This document shows positions 6,941 to 12,598 of a stretch of DNA of 12,598 nt, piece after piece. The DNA is taken from NCBI GenBank assembly GCA_903910005.1, contig CAIVXW010000033.1, forward strand, positions 1 to 12,598, in the 5' to 3' direction. The notes below the pieces were generated by a model. That model worked only from the letters and a program-made list of their open reading frames with translations, made no database searches and was not told the origin of the DNA. Made by a program: the position numbers and the translations under genes. This DNA is from an uncultured Methylococcaceae bacterium (GTDB lineage: Bacteria; Pseudomonadota; Gammaproteobacteria; Methylococcales; Methylococcaceae). Each line of letters starts with the position of its first letter. Within the stretch, counting starts at the first letter, position 1.

Positions 6941-7930
6941 ATGACCGAAACCTGGCAAACCGAGCTGGCGGCGTCGTTTACCGATCTGCATGAATTGCTG
7001 GATTTTCTCCGGATTGATCCGGCCCGGCTACCGGTCTCGACGGAAGCCGCCTCCCGCTTCAGGCTGAAGGTGCCACGTGCCTATGCGGCCCGCATGACGC
7101 CGGGTGATCCCGATGATCCCTTGCTGCGACAGGTATTGCCCCTGTCGGACGAATTACGGGATGCTCCCGGCTATCAGGCGGATCCGGTAGGCGACCTTGA
7201 CGCCATCATCCAGCCCGGATTGCTGCAGAAGTATCAGGGACGGGTGTTGATGATCACGACCGGTGCCTGCGCGGTGCATTGCCGTTACTGTTTCAGGCGG
7301 CATTTTCCCTATCCGGATCAGCAGGTCAGCCGCCGTCGGGAGCAGGAATCGCTCCGCCACATCGCAGCGGACAGTCGCCTGACTGAAGTCATATTCAGCG
7401 GCGGCGATCCCTGGGTATTGACCGACGAACACCTGGCATCCCGCATCAGGGCGGTGGCTGACATCCCTCACGTGAGCCGTCTGCGTATTCACACCCGCAT
7501 CCCGCTGGTGCTGCCAGCCCGCATCACCGACAGCCTGCTGGCCATTCTGACAGAGACCCGGCTCAGGGTAGTGGTCGTCATCCATGCCAACCACCCGCGT
7601 GAACTGGACGACGCCACCGCCACTGCCCTTGAGCGACTACGCACGGCGGGTTGTCACCTGCTGAATCAATCGGTCTTGCTGAAAGGCATCAACGATTGCC
7701 CGGATACCCTGACCCGACTCAGTGAAAGCCTGTTTGCCGCCGGTGTCATGCCGTATTACCTGCACCTGCTGGACAAAGCCTCGGGAACCGCCCACTTTGA
7801 CGTCGGGCTTGATCCGGCCCTGGCCCTGATGGACGAACTGCGCCGTCGCCTGCCGGGTTATCTGGTACCGCGACTGGTACGGGAAGACCCCGGCCAGCCC
7901 TTCAAAACGCCAGTGCTGACGGCGGACTAA
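6941..7930 (+). CDS. epmB: EF-P beta-lysylation protein EpmB (lysine 2,3-aminomutase family)
   Basis: This radical-SAM, PLP-dependent enzyme converts (S)-alpha-lysine to (R)-beta-lysine for modification of translation elongation factor P, which relieves stalling at polyproline. It has 329 aa (E. coli EpmB 342). The N-terminus WQTELAASFTDLHELLDFL matches the family. The cluster motif is C110-x3-C114-x2-C117 in CAVHCRYCFRRHFPY, followed by IFSGGDPWVL, RLRIHTRIPLVLPARI, LLNQSVLLKGIND and PYYLHLLDKASGTAHF. The likely PLP lysine is K322 in the terminal FKTPV. The start lies 8 bp after the speE stop without a clear Shine-Dalgarno, suggesting coupling. The partners efp and epmA are not in this window; in E. 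coli epmB sits next to efp, so the speE neighbourhood differs. Confidence 0.95.
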   Translation: MTETWQTELAASFTDLHELLDFLRIDPARLPVSTEAASRFRLKVPRAYAARMTPGDPDDPLLRQVLPLSDELRDAPGYQADPVGDLDAIIQPGLLQKYQGRVLMITTGACAVHCRYCFRRHFPYPDQQVSRRREQESLRHIAADSRLTEVIFSGGDPWVLTDEHLASRIRAVADIPHVSRLRIHTRIPLVLPARITDSLLAILTETRLRVVVVIHANHPRELDDATATALERLRTAGCHLLNQSVLLKGINDCPDTLTRLSESLFAAGVMPYYLHLLDKASGTAHFDVGLDPALALMDELRRRLPGYLVPRLVREDPGQPFKTPVLTAD

Positions 7931-7931
7931 A

Positions 7932-7959
7932 TTGACGTTAACTTTACGAGCAGTAGACC
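7932..7959 (+). promoter_or_regulatory. Candidate promoter/operator in front of the DUF5132-HMA2-ATPase cassette
   Basis: The only gap in the right half of the window (35 bp) contains TTGACG (7932-7937), 16 bp before a poor TAGACC (7954-7959). If used, the transcript would begin almost at the ATG at 7966. The sequence TGACGTTAACTTTAC (7933-7947) repeats a motif upstream of speA with one base inserted. The -10 match is poor. Confidence 0.28.
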
Positions 7960-7965
7960 AAAGAC

Positions 7966-8271
7966 ATGCCAAATTTTAATGATGTACTGAAAAATGACGT
8001 GACCCGGGGTATTGCCATCGGGGCCGGTATCGTGGCGGCTGGCTGGCTGCTGGCACCGGCCTTGCGCCCGGCGGCGCGGGCCGCCCTCAAGAGTGGATTG
8101 CTGTTGATTGAACGGGGCCGCGAAAAAATGGCGGAGGCCGGTGAGGCACTTGAAGACCTGATGGCTGAAGTTCAGGCAGAATTGAGCGAGGAGCGCATCC
8201 AGCGCGAACAGGCGGCGGAGGCTGGTATTGACACTCAAACCGGCCTGGCGGCTGACGGCCTTGATGACTGA
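7966..8271 (+). CDS. DUF5132-like small membrane protein
   Basis: This is a 101-aa protein of unknown function. Residues 14-33 form a hydrophobic Gly/Ala-rich segment (GIAIGAGIVAAGWLLAPAL), followed by a basic, alanine-rich stretch and then a long amphipathic, Glu-rich helix (about 47-90) containing LIERGREKMAEAGEALEDL. That block is what I recognise from DUF5132 proteins. There is no Cys or His, so it is unlikely to bind soft metal itself. It has no signal peptidase site and probably stays membrane-anchored with a cytoplasmic helix. It overlaps the next gene by 8 bp and opens the cassette with the HMA2-like protein and P-type ATPase, suggesting a small regulatory or assembly subunit of that transporter (inference). 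No Shine-Dalgarno is visible before its ATG. Confidence 0.8.
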   Translation: MPNFNDVLKNDVTRGIAIGAGIVAAGWLLAPALRPAARAALKSGLLLIERGREKMAEAGEALEDLMAEVQAELSEERIQREQAAEAGIDTQTGLAADGLDD

Positions 8272-8731
8272 GGCCCGCATCGTTCACGCCATTCCCGGTC
8301 GGCTGCGCCTGAGGATTTCGGAGCGGCGGGGCGATGCGGTGTTCTGGGACGCACTGCCCCGGCAGTTTGGTCAGTGTCCGGGGGTGGTCGCCGTCAGCGT
8401 TAAACCTGCGACCGGCAGCGTGGTACTGACCACCGGGCCGACCGTCAGGCCGGACAGCATCATCCAGTATGCCCGCGAGTGGCTTGAACTTGAGATCAGT
8501 TATCCGCTGGTTCCGCGCCACCCCAGTGTCGCCGATACGGTAGCCGCTGGCCTGGGCGGGCTGGATCGGGGACTGACCGGCCTGAGCAACGGCCTGATTG
8601 ACCTGCGTTCCCTGTTGTTTCTGGCACTGGTGATCCTGATTGTCCGGCAGGTAAAACGGGGTCATTGGTCCGGGCCGGTCAGTTCCCTGCTGCTCTCGGC
8701 CCTGGACATCACCGGATTGAATCGAAAATAA
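8264..8731 (+). CDS. HMA2-like domain membrane protein
   Basis: The 155-aa protein has an N-terminal ferredoxin-like HMA2-type domain (about 4-75). It begins IVHAIPGRLRLRIS, the same HxxPGRxRxR pattern seen at the N-terminus of the following ATPase. The CxxC of classical heavy-metal-associated domains is absent, and the only cysteine is C38. A Gly/Leu-rich segment (GLGGLDRGLTGLSNGL, 96-111) and a transmembrane helix (about 112-130, LRSLLFLALVILIV) follow, then a short basic tail. The frame is also open to a TTG at 8228, but the ATG at 8264 is preferred because it puts the domain at the N-terminus as in homologues; it overlaps the preceding gene by 8 bp. Function is unknown. Its position suggests a partner of the ATPase encoded 6 bp downstream. 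Confidence 0.8.
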   Translation: MTEARIVHAIPGRLRLRISERRGDAVFWDALPRQFGQCPGVVAVSVKPATGSVVLTTGPTVRPDSIIQYAREWLELEISYPLVPRHPSVADTVAAGLGGLDRGLTGLSNGLIDLRSLLFLALVILIVRQVKRGHWSGPVSSLLLSALDITGLNRK

Positions 8732-8737
8732 CGTCCC

Positions 8738-11700
8738 ATGAAACAGCCCCCCTCCCCTACTGCCGCCGATACCCGCCTGACCCCGGTCACCACCGTCCAC
8801 CATGCCGCACCCGGACGGGTACGGATTCGGGTACAGGGGCTTTACCGCTCTGACCGGATGAAACGGGATATCGAGCGGTTACGTGAACACAGTCCGTTGC
8901 TCCAGTCCGTCGCCGCCAATCATCTGACCGGTACGGTATTGATCCATTTCGACCGAAGGCTATCGCTGCCTGAACTGCTGGACTGGCTGGAAGACCGGCT
9001 CAGGCACCTGGCGGGTGGGGCGGTTCCGGCCCGTCCCCCCCTGAGCGAATCGGCTACGCCGGTTGAGCTGCCCTCGCCTGCCGCCGGTTCCGCTGCCTGG
9101 CACAGCCTGAGCAGCGGGGAAACACTCGACCGGCTTGGCAGCAGCCAGACTGACGGCCTGACCGATGCCGCCGCCCTGACCCGTCTGCAAATCCAGGGAC
9201 CCAATGTGCTGAGTGTGCAGAAGCCCCGCTCCCTGTTCAGTCTGATTTCGGCCCAGATTCTCAACCCGCCGGTGGCACTGCTGGCGGTGTCCGCCGGGGT
9301 GTCGGTGGCTACCGGTGGGGTGGTTGATGCCGTGGTCATCCTGAGTGTGGTCGTCATCAACACGGTCATCGGTTATGTCACCGAAAGCACGACGGAGCGA
9401 ATCATCAGCAGCCTGGGCCAGATGACCCCGACCCAGACCCTCACCTTACGCAACGGCCAGCGGGTGGCGGTACCGATTGAAACCGTGGTACCGGGCGATA
9501 TTCTGGTGCTGGAACCGGGCACCTACATTCCGGCGGACGGTCGGTTGCTGGCCAGCAACCGCCTGAGTGTGGACGAGTCCGCCCTGACCGGAGAAAGCCT
9601 CCCGGTCAGCAAACGCGATGGCACTACCCTGGCAGCCACCACGCCGCTGGCAGATCGCAACAATATGGTACACCGGGGTACGGTAGTGACCGGCGGCAGT
9701 GGCCTGGCGGTTGCCGTGGCAACCGGTGGCCAGACCGAGATCGGCATCATTCAGGCACTGGTCGGAGAACTCAGCCCGCCTGAAACACCGCTGCAACGCC
9801 AACTGGATGGCATCGGCACCCAACTGGCCCTGCTGTCCGGCGGGATTTGCGTCGGTCTGTTCGGGCTGGGCCTGCTGCGCGGCTATGCTGTGCTGCCGAT
9901 GCTGAAATCAGCCATTTCCCTGGCGGTCGCCGCCATCCCCGAAGGCCTGCCCACGGTGGCAACCACCACCCTGGCACTGGGAATCGGCCAGATGCACCGG
10001 CGCAAGGTACTGGTTCGGCAGCTACCGGCGGTCGAGGCACTGGGATCAATCCAGACCCTCTGTCTCGACAAAACCGGTACCCTCACCGAAAACCGCATGA
10101 CCAGCGTGTGGGTGGAACTGGCCGATCACAGCATTCGCCGCCAGGGGGCTGAATTCTGGCCGGATGAACCGGGTCTGCTGGCGCGGGCGGATCTGCGTGC
10201 CTTGCTGGAGAGTGTGTGTTTGTGCAGCGAAGTCAGCCTGAGCCCGAACAACCCGACCCAGTCACTGGCGGGTTCTCCTACCGAAACGGCTCTGGTCGAA
10301 ATCGCCCTGCAGGCCGGTATTGACATGGCTGCACTGCGTACTGCCCACCCACTGGAAAAAATCTGGCACCGGGCCGAAGACAGGCCTTACATGATGACCC
10401 GCCACCGGGCCACAGCCGATGCCACGCCGCGCATCGCCGTCAAGGGCAGCCCGGTCGAGATACTGGCCCTGTGTACTCACCGCCTGGATGGCGACGGCAA
10501 CCGGATCGTGCTGGACGAACGCCAGCAACAGGCCATTCTGGCCTGCAACGAGCGCATGGCCGGTCAGGCTCTGCGGGTGTTGGCGGTCGCCTGCGCCGAC
10601 ACTGACACACCTGCGGCCCCGACCGGTTCCCTGACCTGGCTGGGGCTGGTTGGCATGGAAGACGCCTTGAGACCGGGCATGGCTGAACTGATGGCGCAAT
10701 TCCATGCCGCCGGCATTGATACGGTGATGATTACCGGCGACCAGAGTGCCACCGCCTACTCGGTCGGCAGGCGACTGGCCCTCAATCACACCCGCCCGCT
10801 GGAAATCATTGATTCCACCCATCTCGACAAACTCGAACCCGACGTACTCCGCGGAATCGTCAGCGATACCAGCGTGTTTGCCAGGGTCAGCCCGGCCCAC
10901 AAACTACGCATCGTGCAGGCACTGCAACAAAGCGGACGGGTGGTCGCCATGACCGGAGACGGCATCAACGATGGCCCGGCCCTCCGGGCAGCGGACGTAG
11001 GCGTGGCCCTGGGTGAGCGCGGCACCGAGGTGGCCCGCTCGGTGGCCGATGTGGTACTGGAAGACGACAACCTGCACACCCTGATTGCTGCGGTTGAGCA
11101 GGGTCGAACCATCTACGCCAACATTCGCAAAAGCCTGCATTTTCTGTTGTCGAGCAATCTGAGCGAGATCGAAATCATGCTGGTCGGTACCCTGGCAGGC
11201 ACCGGCGAGGTGCTTTCCCCGGTGCAACTGCTCTGGATCAACCTGCTGACCGACATCCTGCCCGGTCTGGCCCTGGCCCTGGAACCCCCTGAACAGGATG
11301 TGCTGAAACAGCCACCGCGTGATCCGGCTGAAGCCATCATTCGCCCGCAGGACGCCTGGACCATGCTGCGTGAATCGCTGCTGCTGACCGGCGGTGCCCT
11401 GGCCGCATACGGCATCACCCTCAACCAGGGCGGAACCCAGGCCAAAGCCGGTGGCAATGCCTTCATGACCCTCACCCTGGGCCAGTTGCTCCATGCCCTG
11501 AGTTGCCGTTCGGAAACCACCGGCCTGTTCAACCCGCAGAGCCGTCCCGCCAACCCGGCCCTGAATTACGCCCTGGCCGCCTCGGCACTTCTGCAACTGC
11601 TGGCCGCCCTGCTACCCGCCTTGCGTACCGTGCTGGGGCTTTCGCCCATGACCGCCCGAGACTGGCTGGCGGTATCCCTCGGAGCTGGCACGCCCTTTCT

Positions 11701-11761
11701 CTGCAACGAGGGACTCAAGTTGTTGCACCCATCCACCCAACCGCAGCGGGAACCCGCATGA
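8738..11761 (+). CDS. Cation-translocating P-type ATPase (P2-like) with N-terminal HMA2-like domain
   Basis: This 1007-aa ATP-driven inner-membrane pump has, in order: an HMA2-like domain (18-90, HHAAPGRVRIRV, no CxxC); a Pro/Ser linker; a cation-ATPase N-terminal region (121-158); TM1-2 (about 172-214); actuator loop TGES (284-287); TM4 PEGLP (401-405); phosphorylated D444 in DKTGTLT; nucleotide-site K569 in KGSP; hinge TGDGIND (739-745); and TM5-10. Ion-site residues follow the Ca2+-ATPase pattern: E402, N807, E810, N835, T838 and D839 correspond to SERCA E309, N768, E771, N796, T799 and D800. SERCA E908 appears to be Q916, which suggests one ion site rather than two. Substrate is inferred as Ca2+ or another hard cation, not Cu/Zn, since the CPx motif is absent. 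Its stop overlaps the next start as ATGA. Confidence 0.93.
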   Translation: MKQPPSPTAADTRLTPVTTVHHAAPGRVRIRVQGLYRSDRMKRDIERLREHSPLLQSVAANHLTGTVLIHFDRRLSLPELLDWLEDRLRHLAGGAVPARPPLSESATPVELPSPAAGSAAWHSLSSGETLDRLGSSQTDGLTDAAALTRLQIQGPNVLSVQKPRSLFSLISAQILNPPVALLAVSAGVSVATGGVVDAVVILSVVVINTVIGYVTESTTERIISSLGQMTPTQTLTLRNGQRVAVPIETVVPGDILVLEPGTYIPADGRLLASNRLSVDESALTGESLPVSKRDGTTLAATTPLADRNNMVHRGTVVTGGSGLAVAVATGGQTEIGIIQALVGELSPPETPLQRQLDGIGTQLALLSGGICVGLFGLGLLRGYAVLPMLKSAISLAVAAIPEGLPTVATTTLALGIGQMHRRKVLVRQLPAVEALGSIQTLCLDKTGTLTENRMTSVWVELADHSIRRQGAEFWPDEPGLLARADLRALLESVCLCSEVSLSPNNPTQSLAGSPTETALVEIALQAGIDMAALRTAHPLEKIWHRAEDRPYMMTRHRATADATPRIAVKGSPVEILALCTHRLDGDGNRIVLDERQQQAILACNERMAGQALRVLAVACADTDTPAAPTGSLTWLGLVGMEDALRPGMAELMAQFHAAGIDTVMITGDQSATAYSVGRRLALNHTRPLEIIDSTHLDKLEPDVLRGIVSDTSVFARVSPAHKLRIVQALQQSGRVVAMTGDGINDGPALRAADVGVALGERGTEVARSVADVVLEDDNLHTLIAAVEQGRTIYANIRKSLHFLLSSNLSEIEIMLVGTLAGTGEVLSPVQLLWINLLTDILPGLALALEPPEQDVLKQPPRDPAEAIIRPQDAWTMLRESLLLTGGALAAYGITLNQGGTQAKAGGNAFMTLTLGQLLHALSCRSETTGLFNPQSRPANPALNYALAASALLQLLAALLPALRTVLGLSPMTARDWLAVSLGAGTPFLCNEGLKLLHPSTQPQREPA

Positions 11762-12598
11762 GCCAACGCTACCTGTTTACCTCTGAATCCGTCACCGATG
11801 GCCACCCCGACCGCCTGTGCGACACCATCAGTGATGCCATTGTGGATCGCTTCCTGATTCAGGATCCGCAATCGCACATCGTGACCGAATGCGCCCTGTC
11901 GAAAAACCTGATTTTCATCGCGGCCCGTTTCGCCTCACAAGCCACGGTCGACATTCCCGAAGTGGCCCGGCTGATCGTGGCGGAAACCGGATACCGTAGC
12001 GAGGATTTCAACGCGGCAGAATGCACCGTCGTCACCAGCCTGATGGCCCAGGCCGACACCAGTCGCTATCAATGGGATGAGCGGGAGCTTGACGACCGAC
12101 AACTGGATCGCATCGTGGTGCGTAACCAGACCACCCAGTTTGGTTTTGCCTGTAACCAGACCCCGGATTTCATGCCCTACCCCATGGCCATGGCCCACCA
12201 ATTGGCCCGTCGCCTGCGGCAGGTGCGGCAAAACCGGACGCTGGCCTGGCTGTCACCCGACTGCACCACCCAGGTCGGGGTTGAATTTGACCAGTGCAAA
12301 CCGGTACGCATCCACAGCGTCACCCTGATCGTCGGGTATCAGGGCGACGGTCACGTCGATGCGGCGTCGGTGCGGCAAGCCCTGATCCGTGAAGTGATTG
12401 AGCCGGTGTTTGCCACCAGCACACTGCAACCCGACGACGCGACTGAAATCCACATCAACCCACGCGGGTCATTCACCCGCAACGGCCCGGCGGCCCATTC
12501 CGGCATGACCGGCCGCAAAACCACCAGCGACAGTTACGGCGGTTACGCCCGTCATTCCGGCTCAGCCCTCTCCGGCAAGGACCCGGGCCGCATCGACC
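11758..12598 (+). CDS. metK: Divergent S-adenosylmethionine synthetase (MetK-like), 3' truncated by window
   Basis: 280 codons are visible and the frame is open at the end; canonical MetK is about 384 aa. The start ATG overlaps the ATPase stop (ATGA). MetK hallmarks remain: LFTSESVTDGHPDR, FGFACNQT, TGRK, DSYGGYARH and SGKDP. Aligned by eye to E. coli MetK (numbering without Met), H14, D16, E42, Q98, R244, K245, K265 and D271 are kept (here H16, D18, E44, Q98, R253, K254, K274 and D280). Changes are K17 to R19, the GDQG loop to RNQT (D118 to N123), K165 to T170, GDCG to AHSG (D238 to H247) and K269 to R278. Normal MetK makes SAM from methionine and ATP. With these changes it may use another substrate, have altered kinetics, or be a regulatory paralogue. 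Being last in a transporter cassette is unusual for the housekeeping gene. Confidence 0.88.
   Translation, partial: MSQRYLFTSESVTDGHPDRLCDTISDAIVDRFLIQDPQSHIVTECALSKNLIFIAARFASQATVDIPEVARLIVAETGYRSEDFNAAECTVVTSLMAQADTSRYQWDERELDDRQLDRIVVRNQTTQFGFACNQTPDFMPYPMAMAHQLARRLRQVRQNRTLAWLSPDCTTQVGVEFDQCKPVRIHSVTLIVGYQGDGHVDAASVRQALIREVIEPVFATSTLQPDDATEIHINPRGSFTRNGPAAHSGMTGRKTTSDSYGGYARHSGSALSGKDPGRID

Noticed and set aside
8087..8803. 238-codon minus-strand frame opposite the DUF5132/HMA2 genes
   Set aside because: It crosses three plus-strand gene boundaries and is rich in Gln, Gly and Pro without motifs; antisense shadow.

Overview
The window is GC-rich, bacterial, and almost entirely coding. The genes present (an EpmB-type EF-P lysine 2,3-aminomutase, biosynthetic SpeA, a SpeE of E. 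coli length, MutM) suggest a gammaproteobacterium, possibly an environmental or sulfur-cycle lineage. No rRNA, tRNA or species marker is present, so this placement is inference. Few genes have a strong Shine-Dalgarno sequence, and several starts depend on overlap with the gene upstream.

Layout. (1) 1-663 (+) is the 3' part of an AAA-type ATP-binding protein with a C-terminal PD-(D/E)XK nuclease-like domain. (2) 664-927 is a G/C-run-rich spacer with a G-quadruplex-type motif and three copies of a 10-mer. (3) 928-1743 (+) is mutM, convergent by 2 bases with the next block. (4) 5731-1746 (-) is a three-gene operon: speA, a SAM-dependent methyltransferase starting at TTG directly after the speA stop, and an HD-GYP-family protein that has lost the HD dyad. 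(5) 5732-6068 is the divergent speA/speE intergenic region, largely filled by an imperfect inverted-repeat (MITE-like) element of about 160 bp built from 7-bp repeats. (6) 6069-7930 (+) holds speE and epmB. (7) 7966 to the window end (+) is a tightly packed set: a DUF5132-like small membrane protein, an HMA2-like protein, a 1007-aa P-type ATPase with its own N-terminal HMA2-like domain, and a divergent MetK-like protein that runs off the window.

How the genes may work together. SpeA (arginine to agmatine) and SpeE (aminopropyl transfer to putrescine) are two steps of the polyamine pathway, transcribed divergently from a shared spacer. The rightmost cassette is the most interesting part. Its four genes overlap or sit 4-8 bp apart. 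Its ATPase keeps most Ca2+-ATPase (P2-type) ion-site residues. Its two HMA-like domains lack the CxxC metal motif. Its terminal gene is a MetK homologue with several substitutions at catalytic positions. This looks like an uncharacterised membrane transport/SAM-related module. SAM recurs across the window (MetK-like enzyme, methyltransferase, radical-SAM EpmB, SpeE using decarboxylated SAM), which may or may not be coincidence.
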